Source: Microvirga terrae (GTDB lineage Bacteria > Pseudomonadota > Alphaproteobacteria > Rhizobiales > Beijerinckiaceae). From it: a DNA stretch of 64,000 nt. The translations under genes were made by a program, and so were the position numbers. The DNA is taken from NCBI RefSeq assembly GCF_013307435.2, contig NZ_CP102845.1, positions 868,001 through 932,000 on the forward strand. Direction: 5' to 3'. Below are positions 20,161 to 30,315 of the stretch, piece by piece (within the stretch, counting starts at the first letter, position 1; each line of letters begins with the position of its first letter). Under the pieces are notes generated by a model, which had not been told where the DNA came from, did no database searches, and saw only the letters and a list, made by a program, of their open reading frames with translations.

Positions 20161-20616
20161 GGCGACCCTCCAACCCGGGAGCATCTTTGGAGTGTCGGCG
20201 GCTGACGGCGAGAGACAAGGTTACGTCAAGGCGGGGTTTGGCTTCTAGAAAGTCCTGACGGACCCGGCATCCTCCGCGAACCAAGAACGCCTTCCACCGG
20301 CAGCATCAAGTTACGCTCCAGTTTGCATATTAGACGATCTGTCCACGAGGGTCGATGCCATTCACCGTCTGCCAAAGGAGGTAAGCGAGAAGGATTGCAT
20401 GGCGGCGGCTCTATCTAGGCACCGCGAGCCGCGCGGCAATTCCCCGCAAGAGGTAAATCACACAATAGAAACATCCAAGCAAATCCCATGATAAAACTTG
20501 ATGTAGTTCCGACAGACGCGAGCTTGCTTTGAGTAATTGACGGCCATAACTCGCCGTGCCAGCATTCATTATTATAACGAATAACAATCCAGAACAGCTT
20601 CCATCGGGAGGATGCA
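20161..20616. promoter_or_regulatory. Divergent control region between signalling and polyol operons
   Basis: About 450 bp without a supported gene separate the minus-strand binding-protein/kinase operon from the plus-strand polyol operon. Short frames here have no protein character. A near-perfect 19-bp palindrome at 20564-20582 (ATTCATTAT-t-ATAACGAAT, one mismatched pair) lies 34 bp before the polyol binding-protein ATG, next to an AT-rich stretch suited to a -10 region. It is an operator candidate for an unlinked regulator. GGGAGGATGCA supplies the ribosome-binding site. Confidence 0.5.
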
Positions 20617-21933
20617 ATGCAGTTGAGGCAGCTTTCGCTAGTGTCTGCGGCAGTTTGGATTGCGGGCACGGGTCTGGCATTGGCACAGGGCCAGACCCTG
20701 ACAATCGCGACGGTCAACAATGCGGACATGATCATCATGCAGCGTCTGTCGCCCAAATGGGAGCAGGCGACGGGCAACAAGCTGAACTGGGTGGTGCTCG
20801 AGGAGAACGTGCTGCGCCAGCGTGCGACCACCGATATCGCCACCAAGGGCGGGCAGTTCGACATCATCACGATCGGTTCCTATGAGGCCCCGATTTGGGG
20901 CAAACAGAACTGGCTTGTTCCCCTGAATGATCTCGGCGCTGATTATGATTACGCCGATATCATTCCGTCGGTGATGAACGGCCTGTCCTACAACGGCAAG
21001 CTTTATGCCGTGCCGTTCTATGCCGAAAGCTCGTTCACCTTCTACCGAAAAGATCTGTTCGATCAGGCCGGCATCAAGATGCCCGACAAGCCCACCTACG
21101 ACCAGATCGCGGAATATGCCGCCAAGCTCACCGACAAGTCGAAGGAGCAGTACGGGTTCTGCCAGCGCGGAAAGCCCGGCTGGGGCGAGAACATGGCCTT
21201 CATCGGCCCCATGGTGAATGCCTTCGGCGGGCGCTGGTTCAACGAGAAGTGGGAGCCACAGCTGACGACGGAGCCGTGGAAGAACGCGATCAACTACTAC
21301 GTCAAGAACATGCGGGAATATGGCCCTCCGGGCGCGACGGCGAACGGGCATAACGAGAACCGGGCGCTGTTTGCCACCGGTCATTGCGCCATGTGGGTCG
21401 ATGCCACGTCGGCTGCGGGCTACATCTACAACCCGAAGGAAAGCCAGGTGGCGGACAAGACCGCCTTCACGGCTGCCCCGGTGGAGGTCACGAGCAACGG
21501 ATCGGGCTGGTTCTGGGCATGGGCGCTCGGCATCCCGGCATCCTCGAAGAAGGTCGATGCCGCCAAATCCTTCGTGAAATGGGCGACGTCCAAGGAGTAC
21601 ATCACGCTGGTGGGCAGCGAGGCCGGCTGGGTCGCAGCCCCTCCCGGAACGCGCAAGTCGACCTATGACAACCCGGAGTACCAGAAGGCGGCACCCTTCG
21701 CGAAGGTCGTGTACGACGCGATCGTCAATGCCGACTTGACCAAGCCGACCAAGGATCCCGTGCCCTATATCGGCATCCAGTATGTGGCCATTCCCGAGTT
21801 CCAGGGCATCGGCACGGCGGTCGGGCAGCAGATCGCGGCCGCCTTGGCCGGCCAGACAACCGTGGAGCAGGCCCTTGAAACGGCGCAGCGCTCGACCGAG
21901 CGCACGATGAAGCAGGCAGGCTACCCCAAATAA
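20617..21933 (+). CDS. smoE: Polyol ABC transporter substrate-binding protein (SmoE-like)
   Basis: The 438-residue CUT1 binding protein begins with a signal peptide (MQLRQLSLVSAAVWIAGTGL, cleavage near ALA-Q). It has the mannitol/sorbitol-binding features LTIATVNNADMIIMQRLSPK, FDIITIGSYEAPIWGKQNWL and YGFCQRGKPGWGENMAFIGP. It delivers sorbitol, mannitol or related polyols to the SmoFG permease in the inner membrane. It is the first gene of a six-gene plus-strand run and is followed by a small hairpin. Confidence 0.88.
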   Translation: MQLRQLSLVSAAVWIAGTGLALAQGQTLTIATVNNADMIIMQRLSPKWEQATGNKLNWVVLEENVLRQRATTDIATKGGQFDIITIGSYEAPIWGKQNWLVPLNDLGADYDYADIIPSVMNGLSYNGKLYAVPFYAESSFTFYRKDLFDQAGIKMPDKPTYDQIAEYAAKLTDKSKEQYGFCQRGKPGWGENMAFIGPMVNAFGGRWFNEKWEPQLTTEPWKNAINYYVKNMREYGPPGATANGHNENRALFATGHCAMWVDATSAAGYIYNPKESQVADKTAFTAAPVEVTSNGSGWFWAWALGIPASSKKVDAAKSFVKWATSKEYITLVGSEAGWVAAPPGTRKSTYDNPEYQKAAPFAKVVYDAIVNADLTKPTKDPVPYIGIQYVAIPEFQGIGTAVGQQIAAALAGQTTVEQALETAQRSTERTMKQAGYPK

Positions 21934-21950
21934 GCTGATCGCCATGCAAT

Positions 21951-21971
21951 CGGCGGGCCCCTGGTCCGCCG
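21951..21971 (+). terminator. Stem-loop after smoE
   Basis: CGGCGG (21951-21956) and CCGCCG (21966-21971) form a 6-bp GC stem in the 64-nt gap between smoE and smoF. No T-run follows. It fits a pattern seen after every operon-leading binding-protein gene in the window and may set expression ratio. Confidence 0.4.
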
Positions 21972-21997
21972 GTTGCTCTCCAGCCGCGAGGATCGCA

Positions 21998-22921
21998 ATG
22001 GCGAGCACCACCACGACCGTCTCCGTTACCGGCGCCACGGCTCCTGCCGGGAGACGCAGCCAGCGCAACGTCAAAACCCTTCCGCTGATTGCCCCGTCCG
22101 TGATCATCCTGTTCCTCTGGATGATCGTGCCGCTGGTGATGACGCTCTGGTTCTCGTTCCAGTACTACAACCTTCTTGACCCGTCGGTTGGCGGATTTGC
22201 GGGCTTCGAGAACTACACCTTCCTGCTCACCGATCCGTCCCTCTGGACGGCGATGGCGAATACCCTCTTTCTCGTCTTCTGGGTGCTTGTGATCACGGTC
22301 GGACTCGGCACGCTGCTGGCGGTGCTGTTCGACCAGGAATTCTACGGCCGGAGCATTGCCAGACTGCTCGCCATCGCGCCGTTCTTCGTCATGCCGACGG
22401 TGAGCGCCCTGATCTGGAAGAACATGCTGATGCACCCGGTCAACGGGCTCTTCGCATTCTTCGCTCGCTCACTGGGCCTGCCGGCCATCGATTTCTTCGG
22501 CAGCTTCCCGCTGACCTCCGTCATCATCATCGTCGCATGGCAATGGCTGCCCTTCGCCCTGCTGATCCTGCTCACGGCGATCCAATCCCTCGACAGCGAG
22601 CAGAAGGAGGCCGCGCGCATGGACGGCGCAGGTCCCTTCTCGATGTTCTTCTTCATCATCCTGCCCCATCTCGGCCGCGCCATCAGCGTCGTCATCATGA
22701 TCGAGACCATCTTCCTGCTGTCGGTCTTCGCCGAGATCTACGTCACGACATCGGGCGGCCCCGGGCTTGCCTCGACCAACCTGGCTTTCCTGATCTACCT
22801 GCGGGCCCTGCGCGAATACGACGTGGGCGGCGCTTCGGCGGCCGGCGTGATCGCCGTCATCCTGGCCAATATCGTGGCGATCTTCCTGGTCCGGTCGATC
22901 GCAAAGAACATCGCCGATTGA
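21998..22921 (+). CDS. smoF: Polyol ABC transporter permease (SmoF-like)
   Basis: The 307-residue inner-membrane protein has six hydrophobic segments and the EAA loop EAARMDGAGPFSMFFFIILP near residues 203-222, which contacts the ATPase. A hydrophilic Thr/Ala-rich N-terminus precedes the first helix (LPLIAPSVIILFLWMIVPLV). The ATG at 21998 is preferred to one 54 bases upstream because family proteins start close to this point. It pairs with the following permease. Confidence 0.88.
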   Translation: MASTTTTVSVTGATAPAGRRSQRNVKTLPLIAPSVIILFLWMIVPLVMTLWFSFQYYNLLDPSVGGFAGFENYTFLLTDPSLWTAMANTLFLVFWVLVITVGLGTLLAVLFDQEFYGRSIARLLAIAPFFVMPTVSALIWKNMLMHPVNGLFAFFARSLGLPAIDFFGSFPLTSVIIIVAWQWLPFALLILLTAIQSLDSEQKEAARMDGAGPFSMFFFIILPHLGRAISVVIMIETIFLLSVFAEIYVTTSGGPGLASTNLAFLIYLRALREYDVGGASAAGVIAVILANIVAIFLVRSIAKNIAD

Positions 22922-22930
22922 GGGTGAGCC

Positions 22931-23752
22931 ATGCATCCCAAAACCCGCGAGAAGCTCATCCTCACAGTCGTCGGATGGCTCGCCGCCGGACTGATCTTCT
23001 TCCCGATCTTCTGGATGATCCTGACGAGCTTCAAGCCGGAAGTGGAGGCGATCGCGACGCCGCCCAAACTGTTCTTCACGCCCACGCTTGAGAACTACGT
23101 CACCGTCCGCGAGCGGGCCGACTACATTCATTTCGCGATGAACAGCATCATCATTTCCGTGGGCGCGACCCTGCTGGCGACGCTGATCGCCGTTCCGGCC
23201 GCCTACGCCATGGCGTTCTTCCCGGGAAAGCGCACGAAGGATCTGCTGCTCTGGATGCTGTCCACCAAGATGATGCCGGCCGTCGGCGTCCTCATCCCGA
23301 TCTATCTGCTCTTCCGTGACACCGGCGCCATCGACACGCGCTGGGGCCTGATCGTCGTCTACACGCTCATGAACCTGCCGATCGTGGTGTGGATGCTCTA
23401 CACCTTCTTCAAGGAAGTACCCAAGGACATCCTCGAGGCAGGACGCATGGACGGCGCGAAGCCGAAGCAGGAGGTCTGGATGCTCCTCCTGCCCCTGTCG
23501 CTGCCGGGCATCGCATCGACGGCGCTCCTGTCCATTATCCTGTGCTGGAACGAGGCCTTCTGGAGCCTGAATCTCACCACCTCGCAAGCCGCGCCGCTGA
23601 CGACCTTCATCGCGTCGTTCTCGGCGCCGGAAGGCCTGTTCTGGGCCAAGCTCTCCGCCGCGTCGACGATCGCTATCGCGCCGATCCTGGTCTTCGGCTG
23701 GATGAGCCAGCGCCAGCTCGTACGCGGTCTCACCTTCGGCGCGGTCAAGTAA
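22931..23752 (+). CDS. smoG: Polyol ABC transporter permease (SmoG-like)
   Basis: The 273-residue permease has six hydrophobic segments, the EAA loop EAGRMDGAKPKQEVWMLLLP and the ILTSFKPEVEAIATPPKLFF entry segment of MalG/SmoG-type proteins. It forms the heterodimeric channel with the preceding permease. A GAGGGTGAG site sits just before the ATG, and nine bases separate it from smoF. Confidence 0.88.
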   Translation: MHPKTREKLILTVVGWLAAGLIFFPIFWMILTSFKPEVEAIATPPKLFFTPTLENYVTVRERADYIHFAMNSIIISVGATLLATLIAVPAAYAMAFFPGKRTKDLLLWMLSTKMMPAVGVLIPIYLLFRDTGAIDTRWGLIVVYTLMNLPIVVWMLYTFFKEVPKDILEAGRMDGAKPKQEVWMLLLPLSLPGIASTALLSIILCWNEAFWSLNLTTSQAAPLTTFIASFSAPEGLFWAKLSAASTIAIAPILVFGWMSQRQLVRGLTFGAVK

Positions 23753-23766
23753 ACGGGAAACGCAGC

Positions 23767-24900
<1,134 letters not shown>

Positions 24901-24923
24901 CGCCTTCCTGCGAGAGGCAGATC

Positions 24924-26606
24924 ATGGCCTCCAGGCAGTTCGATTATATTGTCGTGGGCGGCGGCAGCGCAGGCTGCGTCGTGGCGAGCCGCCTCGTGGC
25001 CGAGCACGATGCCCGCGTGCTGCTCGTTGAGGCAGGGCGTCGCCGGGTGAGCCCGATCCTGGCCATGCCGGCGGGTTACATGAAGTTTCTCGCCCGGGAC
25101 ACCTATCTCACGATGCACCACGTGCTCCCCCAGGAGCAGCTCGGCGGCCGCGCTCCCATCGTGCCGCAGGCGAGGGTGCTGGGCGGCGGAAGCGCCGTTA
25201 ACGCCATGGTCTACATCCGGGGCCAGACCGACGATTACGACGCATGGGACAGAGCCCTGGGCGGCGCCGGGTGGAGCTACAGGGATCTCCTTTCCCATTT
25301 CATCCGCCAGGAGGGCAACGATCACCTCGGCGCGCCCTATCACGGGGTGAGCGGTCCGTTGAAGGTGTCCCATCTGGGCCAGCACTGCGCCATGAGCCGC
25401 GCCTTCGTGCAGGCGATGCAAGAGATGGGCGTTCCCTTCACGCCCGACTTCAACGGCGCCAAGCAGAACGGCGTCGGGTTCATGCAGCACACGATCGACT
25501 GGACCACGCGCCGCCGGTGCAGCGCGGTCGACGCGTTCCTGCGGCCCGTGCTGTCTCACCCGAACCTGACGGTGCTGACGGACGCCACGGTCACCCGTGT
25601 TCGGCTCGAAAAGGCGCGGGCGGTCGGCGTGGATCTCGCCGGCGCCCCCGGATGGGAGAGCGCTTTCGCCGACGCGGAGGTGGTCCTCGCGGCCGGCACC
25701 TACATGACGCCGAAGCTTCTGATGCTGTCGGGCATCGGCCCGGCCGACGAGCTCTCGCGCCATGGGATCACGGTCTCCGTCGACCTGCCCGGCGTCGGCC
25801 GGAACCTGCAGGACCATCATGAAGTCCCCATCGTGGCCACGACCGCGGGGGACTTCGGCTATTTCGGCCAGGATCGCGGCCTCGCGATGCTGAGCAGCGG
25901 GCTGCAATTCGTGCTGTTCAAGTCGGGCGCCGTGACGACCACGGGAGTCGAGGCCTGCGCCTTCATCGATCCCGACGGCGGCGACCGGCCGACGATCCAG
26001 CTCTATTGCGTTCCGACCGTCTATCTCGATCGCGACGTCTCCGGAGTCGAGCCGACCCATGGCGTGACCATGAACCCTTGTCTGCTGCGGCCGAAGGCGC
26101 GCGGTTCGGTGCGGCTTGCATCCGCGGATCCCGCGGTATTGCCGCGGGTGGATCCGCAATTCTTCGGCCACCCCGACGACCTTCGCCTGAGCATTGCGGG
26201 ATTGCGCTATGCCCGGGAGGTCCTCGCGACGAGCCCCGTCCGGGAAATGGTGGCCCGCGAGATCTTTCCCGGACCGGGCACCGCGTCGGATGCGGATCTT
26301 GCCGATCACTGCCGCAGGACCGTGAAGACCAACTACCACCCGGTTGGCACATGTCGCATGGGAACAGACGAAGATCCCCATGCCGTCGTGACGCCGGATC
26401 TGTCGGTTCGCGGCATCGCTGGCTTGAGGATCGTCGACGCCTCCATCATGCCGACAATTCCTAGCGGCAACACCAATGCGCCCGTGCTCGCCATTGCCGA
26501 CAAGGCCGTTGACATCATCACGGGACATCGCGGCATAGTCCGTGACCCGGCGGCCGCTCCCGCAAACCGTATCTCTCCCGTGCCCGATCAGGTCCAACCG
26601 TCATGA
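24924..26606 (+). CDS. GMC-family FAD-dependent oxidoreductase
   Basis: The 560-residue flavoenzyme has the N-terminal FAD motif DYIVVGGGSAGCVVASRL and the GMC signature region LGGGSAVNAMVYIRG. The C-terminal catalytic segment has NYHPVGTCRMG, whose His is the base, and PSGNTNAPVLAIADKAVDII. GMC enzymes oxidise alcohols, including choline, glucose and polyols, passing electrons to oxygen or the respiratory chain. Its position between a polyol importer and a mannitol dehydrogenase-family enzyme implies a polyol or derived alcohol as substrate. Its stop overlaps the next start by four bases. Confidence 0.87.
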   Translation: MASRQFDYIVVGGGSAGCVVASRLVAEHDARVLLVEAGRRRVSPILAMPAGYMKFLARDTYLTMHHVLPQEQLGGRAPIVPQARVLGGGSAVNAMVYIRGQTDDYDAWDRALGGAGWSYRDLLSHFIRQEGNDHLGAPYHGVSGPLKVSHLGQHCAMSRAFVQAMQEMGVPFTPDFNGAKQNGVGFMQHTIDWTTRRRCSAVDAFLRPVLSHPNLTVLTDATVTRVRLEKARAVGVDLAGAPGWESAFADAEVVLAAGTYMTPKLLMLSGIGPADELSRHGITVSVDLPGVGRNLQDHHEVPIVATTAGDFGYFGQDRGLAMLSSGLQFVLFKSGAVTTTGVEACAFIDPDGGDRPTIQLYCVPTVYLDRDVSGVEPTHGVTMNPCLLRPKARGSVRLASADPAVLPRVDPQFFGHPDDLRLSIAGLRYAREVLATSPVREMVAREIFPGPGTASDADLADHCRRTVKTNYHPVGTCRMGTDEDPHAVVTPDLSVRGIAGLRIVDASIMPTIPSGNTNAPVLAIADKAVDIITGHRGIVRDPAAAPANRISPVPDQVQPS

Positions 26607-28084
26607 CCCAGTCCTTGAATCTCGCCAGTCTCCCCCGTCTGTCGTCCGAGGTCGCCACGCCTCGATACGCGCGCGACGAGCTTCGGGCGGGCATCCTGCA
26701 TATCGGCGTCGGCAACTTCCACCGGGCCCATCAGGCGGTCTACCTGGACGACCTCTTCAATGCCGGGAAAGATCGCGATTGGGCTCTAATCGGCGCGGGC
26801 ATTCGCGCTGGCGACAGGGCGATGCGGCAGGCGCTGGAGCCTCAGGACTGGCTCACTACGGTGGTGGAACTCGATCCCGGCGCCAACATCGCCCGCGTGA
26901 CCGGCGCCATGGTGGGGTTCGTGCCCGTGAACGAGGACGGACGTGCCATCGTGGCGGCCCTGGACGATCCGGCCCTGCGCATCGTGTCCCTGACCGTCAC
27001 GGAGGGCGGCTACTGCATCGATCCGGCGACGGGAGCGTTCAATCCGAACCATCCGGACATCGTCCACGACGCCGCCCACATGGATGCGCCGAAAGGGGTA
27101 TTCGGTGTTCTCCTGGCTGCGCTCCGGCGCCGCCGCGACCAGGGGCTTGCGCCCTTCACGGTGATGTCGTGCGACAACATCCCCCATAACGGGCAGGTGG
27201 CACAGGATGCGGTGGCGGGCCTCGCCGATCTCGTGGACCCGGCGCTCGCCGCCTACGTGCGGGAGCAGGTAGCCTTTCCGAGCAGCATGGTCGACCGGAT
27301 CACGCCCGCGACGACGGACCGGGAGCGCGCCATCCTGAAGGAGCGGTTCGGGGTTCAGGACAACTGGCCGGTCTTCTGCGAGCCGTTCCGCCAGTGGGTC
27401 CTGGAAGACAACTTCCCGACGGGTCGTCCAGCCCTGGAGGAGGTCGGCGTCACGTTCACGCCGCATGTGGCGGCCTTCGAGCTCATGAAGCTTCGGATCC
27501 TCAACGGCGGCCATGCCACGATCGCCTATCCGGCAGGACTCCTGGGGATCCATTTCGTGCACGACGCCATGGCCGACCCGCTCGTGCGCGGCTTTCTGGA
27601 CAAGCTCGAGACGGACGAGATCATCCCCTGCGTGCCGCCGGTGCCCGGAGTCGATCTTCAGGACTATTACGGTCTGATCGCCCGACGCTTCGCCAATCCG
27701 GATGTCGGAGACACGATCCCGCGTCTCGCTCAGGACGGTTCCAACCGGCAGCCCAAATTCATTCTTCCCTCCACGCGCGACCGACTGAAGATGGGCAGTG
27801 ACGTGACGGGACTGGCCCTCGAATCCGCCCTGTGGTGCAGGTACTGTGCCGGAACGACCGATTCAGGCGAGCCTTTCACGCTCGACGATCCCAATGCCGG
27901 CCGCCTGACCACCGCGGCTTTGGCCGCGAAGGACGATCCGACGTCGTTTCTCGATCTGCGCGACATCTTCGGCGATGTCGCGGATGCGCCGCAATTCCGC
28001 TCGCGCTTCGAAGCGTCTTTGAACAATCTGTGGCGCGACGGCGTCCGCGCCACGCTGCAGCGCTACCTGAACGGCGGCGCCTGA
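26603..28084 (+). CDS. mtlK: Mannitol dehydrogenase family protein (MtlK-like)
   Basis: The 493-residue polyol-specific long-chain dehydrogenase has the N-terminal NAD fold HIGVGNFHRAHQAVYLDDL. The catalytic Lys-Asn-His signature lies in ELMKLRILNGGHATIAYPA, residues about 293-311. Family members oxidise D-mannitol, D-arabinitol or D-sorbitol to ketoses with NAD+. It overlaps the GMC gene by ATGA and ends seven bases before the convergent zinc dehydrogenase. The exact polyol is not readable from the sequence. Confidence 0.88.
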   Translation: MTQSLNLASLPRLSSEVATPRYARDELRAGILHIGVGNFHRAHQAVYLDDLFNAGKDRDWALIGAGIRAGDRAMRQALEPQDWLTTVVELDPGANIARVTGAMVGFVPVNEDGRAIVAALDDPALRIVSLTVTEGGYCIDPATGAFNPNHPDIVHDAAHMDAPKGVFGVLLAALRRRRDQGLAPFTVMSCDNIPHNGQVAQDAVAGLADLVDPALAAYVREQVAFPSSMVDRITPATTDRERAILKERFGVQDNWPVFCEPFRQWVLEDNFPTGRPALEEVGVTFTPHVAAFELMKLRILNGGHATIAYPAGLLGIHFVHDAMADPLVRGFLDKLETDEIIPCVPPVPGVDLQDYYGLIARRFANPDVGDTIPRLAQDGSNRQPKFILPSTRDRLKMGSDVTGLALESALWCRYCAGTTDSGEPFTLDDPNAGRLTTAALAAKDDPTSFLDLRDIFGDVADAPQFRSRFEASLNNLWRDGVRATLQRYLNGGA

Positions 28085-28091
28085 GCCCGGT

Positions 28092-29129
28092 TCAACCCGG
28101 CATGTCGATCTGCACCTTCACGGAAGCGGGCGGCATGGCCTTGGCGAAATCGAACGCCTCGACGCTGTCCTTGAAGGCAAAGCGGTCGGTGATCAGAGGC
28201 TTCACGTCGATTCGTCCTGACGCGATCATCGCCACCGCCCGCGGGTAGACATGGGCGTAGCGGAAGATGCTCTCGACTCGGACCTCCTTGACCTGCGCCT
28301 TGCTCACATCGAAGGCGAAGGGCTCGAGCGGAATGCCAACCAAAGCCACTTTCCCCCCCGGACAGACGAGGTCGAACATGTCCGCCATGGCGGGCGGGTA
28401 GCCCGAGCATTCGAAGATGACGTCCGCTCCCCAGTCGTCGCTCTCGCGCCTGACAGCGGCCAACAGATCCTCGCTTCTCACATTCACCGGGATGACGGGA
28501 CCGAGCTTGCGGGCCATGTGCAGCTTCGGCTCGTGGATGTCGCTCACGATGACCCGGGAGCAGCCCGCAGCCAAGGCGGCCAGGATCGTCATCATGCCGA
28601 TCGGTCCCGCTCCGATGACGACAGCCAAGTCGCCGGGTTGGACCTGCACCTTGGTGGCGGCGTGGACCCCCACGGCCAGAGGCTCGACCATGGCGCCTTC
28701 GGCGTAGGAGACATGCCCGGGAAGCTTGAACGTGAAATCGGCAGGATGCACGACGGTCGGCCGCAGCACGCCGTGCACAGGCGGTGTTGCCCAGAAGCGA
28801 ACGGCCGGATCGAGATTGTATTTGCCGAGACGCGTCGCGCGGCTCGTCGGATCGGGAATGCCGGGCTCCATGCAGACGCGATCGCCCGGGCTCAGTTCCG
28901 TCACGGCCGATCCGACCTCGACGACCTGTCCTGCCGCCTCATGCCCGAGGATCATCGGCTCCCTGACGACGAACGGCCCGATGGCTCCATGAGTGTAGTA
29001 ATGCACGTCACTGCCACAGACGCCCACCGTTCGAAGGGCGATCCGCACGTCTCGAGGTCCCAAGGTTTCCTCGAGCGCAATGTCGCGCAAGTGGAGTTCG
29101 TCCTTGCGCTCCAGCACCAGCGCTTCCAT
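28092..29129 (-). CDS. Zinc-dependent polyol dehydrogenase (xylitol/sorbitol dehydrogenase-like)
   Basis: The 345-residue medium-chain dehydrogenase has catalytic-zinc ligands C38 ([12 protein letters not shown]) and H63-E64 (GHEAAGQVV) and an NAD fold with [10 protein letters not shown] near 171. An Asp follows the second strand (VIVSDIHEP), favouring NAD+. The structural-zinc cysteines are missing in the [13 protein letters not shown] lobe, as usual in bacterial xylitol dehydrogenases. It probably oxidises xylitol or sorbitol to the ketose, complementing the neighbouring polyol uptake operon. AGGAG precedes the ATG. Confidence 0.87.
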   Translation of the reverse strand: MEALVLERKDELHLRDIALEETLGPRDVRIALRTVGVCGSDVHYYTHGAIGPFVVREPMILGHEAAGQVVEVGSAVTELSPGDRVCMEPGIPDPTSRATRLGKYNLDPAVRFWATPPVHGVLRPTVVHPADFTFKLPGHVSYAEGAMVEPLAVGVHAATKVQVQPGDLAVVIGAGPIGMMTILAALAAGCSRVIVSDIHEPKLHMARKLGPVIPVNVRSEDLLAAVRRESDDWGADVIFECSGYPPAMADMFDLVCPGGKVALVGIPLEPFAFDVSKAQVKEVRVESIFRYAHVYPRAVAMIASGRIDVKPLITDRFAFKDSVEAFDFAKAMPPASVKVQIDMPG

Positions 29130-29592
29130 GACTCACTCTCCTCATCGAGAGGTCATTCTGCCTCATCATGGTCGGAGTGCATAGCGTCTCCGAATGCGTA
29201 TCCGGCGCTTCGATCGAGTGCGCCAAGATCGCGCGTGCCGCTCTCTCGCGCCGCCTGTGGAACAGGCGCATTCAACCTTCGGCAGGGGTTGTCGCGTGCC
29301 GCCATACGAGAGCGATGCAGTGTCTGGTAGGCATCCCATCAGCCATGGCTGCCTAAGCCTGAAGCGGGCTTCCAGCATAGACGGTGGCCTTCAGTCATAA
29401 CGGGGAGTCTGGAGAACGACCGACAATTCGAGCTGCTGCCTCGAGGGTTCCTGCTCCTTCTGCAGCGTCAAAGGGCCGGCAAGATGAACGGAACATGAAT
29501 AACGGCGGGATATATACTGTGGGATCAGAACGATGAACGTTTATTCATTCTGTCGGGCTCGCAAATCTTCCCCGACGTTCTGCAAGTTGCTT
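29130..29592. other. Long intergenic region with no supported gene
   Basis: This gap lies between the divergent xylitol dehydrogenase and DUF1236 genes. Short frames on both strands are arginine-rich and lack ribosome-binding sites. It must hold the dehydrogenase promoter, but I see no convincing -35/-10 pair. A weak inverted repeat, ATGAA-N6-TTCAT, is at 29533-29548. Confidence 0.45.
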
Positions 29593-29618
29593 GGAAACTA
29601 CTTGTTGGATGATGCGTT
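29593..29618 (+). promoter_or_regulatory. ECF-type promoter candidate for the first DUF1236 gene
   Basis: GGAAA (29593-29597), a 17-bp spacer and CGTTAT (29615-29620) give a -35/-10 layout like ECF sigma promoters, with the ATG 48 bp downstream. The same spacing and CGTT box occur ahead of the ECF sigma gene and the second DUF1236 gene. Confidence 0.5.
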
Positions 29619-29665
29619 ATCGGTTGCCGGGTGCGAAGCCCGAACGTTCATTCAGGAGTACGAAC

Positions 29666-30073
29666 ATGTCGAAGAAGATCCTTGTTGCCGGTATCGTTCT
29701 TGCCTCCCTGGCCCCTGCGGCTGCCTTCGCCCAGTCGGGCGGCGCTGCTGCCGGTGCGGCCACGGGTGCCGTCGGCGGCGCGATCGTCGGTGGTCCGGTC
29801 GGCGCTGCCGTGGGCGGCGTGACGGGCGCCATCGTGGGCGGCATCGCCGACCAGCAGCAGCCGGAATTCCGCCAGTACGTGACGACCCAGTCCGTGCCGT
29901 CCTACAGCTACAAGGAAGAGGTGCGTGTCGGCGCGACCCTGCCTGAGTCCGGCGTGACCTATTACGAGGTTCCGGCCCAGTACAAGGTGAAGGGCTACAA
30001 GTACACGGTGGTGAACAACACCCCGGTGCTGGTCGAGCCGGGCAGCCACAAGATCGTGCAGGTCATCCGCTAA
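29666..30073 (+). CDS. DUF1236 periplasmic protein with glycine-zipper segment
   Basis: The 135-residue secreted protein has a signal peptide (MSKKILVAGIVLASLAPAAA, cleavage near AFA-Q). A Gly/Ala-rich zipper of GAVGGAIVGGPVGAAVGGV type covers about residues 27-60. The C-terminal DUF1236 module has YYEVPAQYKVKGYKYTVVNN and ends KIVQVIR. Function is unknown; these proteins are common in Hyphomicrobiales and often linked to general stress. CAGGAG gives a clear start at 29666; the longer frame begins within the promoter region. Confidence 0.82.
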   Translation: MSKKILVAGIVLASLAPAAAFAQSGGAAAGAATGAVGGAIVGGPVGAAVGGVTGAIVGGIADQQQPEFRQYVTTQSVPSYSYKEEVRVGATLPESGVTYYEVPAQYKVKGYKYTVVNNTPVLVEPGSHKIVQVIR

Positions 30074-30099
30074 CAACCGCTCTTTCCCGAGTGCGGCAT

Positions 30100-30129
30100 G
30101 GGCGGCCCATCAGGGCCGCCCTTTTTCTT
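30100..30129 (+). terminator. Rho-independent terminator of the DUF1236 gene
   Basis: A perfect 9-bp stem (GGGCGGCCC / GGGCCGCCC) with a 4-nt loop is followed directly by TTTTTCTT, a textbook intrinsic terminator 26 bases past the stop codon. Confidence 0.9.
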
Positions 30130-30135
30130 GGACAT

Positions 30136-30166
30136 GGGCGGCCCCGCCTGGGCTGCCTTTTTTCTT
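30136..30166 (+). terminator. Second, duplicated terminator
   Basis: GGGCGGCCC (30136-30144) pairs with GGGCTGCC (30150-30157) over 8 bp including one G-U pair, followed by TTTTTTCTT. It repeats the arrangement of the terminator just upstream, including the CATGGGCGGCCC lead-in and CTTGGA after the T-run, so it looks like a tandem duplication. Confidence 0.8.
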
Positions 30167-30260
30167 GGAGAGGTGGAAAGCTCTGTCCTGGACGATATCT
30201 TGTCCAGCAGGTGGAGCCGTCGACTTCCCATTCGGTCCGAGGGCTCTTCTCACGTGGTCG

Positions 30261-30286
30261 GGAATAAATCGGCTCGTTCCTTCGTT
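30261..30286 (+). promoter_or_regulatory. ECF-type promoter candidate for the sigma gene
   Basis: GGAAT (30261-30265), a 17-bp spacer and CGTT (30283-30286) lie 29 bp before the sigma-factor ATG. The first eight bases, GGAATAAA, are identical to the element before the second DUF1236 gene, suggesting that the sigma factor controls itself. Confidence 0.55.
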
Positions 30287-30315
30287 ATGATGCGAAGAGT
30301 CCATGCGGAGCAGGA

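Noticed and set aside
20638..22107. A 489-codon minus-strand frame opposite smoE
   Set aside because: Antisense shadow with no start context or domain; the plus-strand binding protein is unmistakable.
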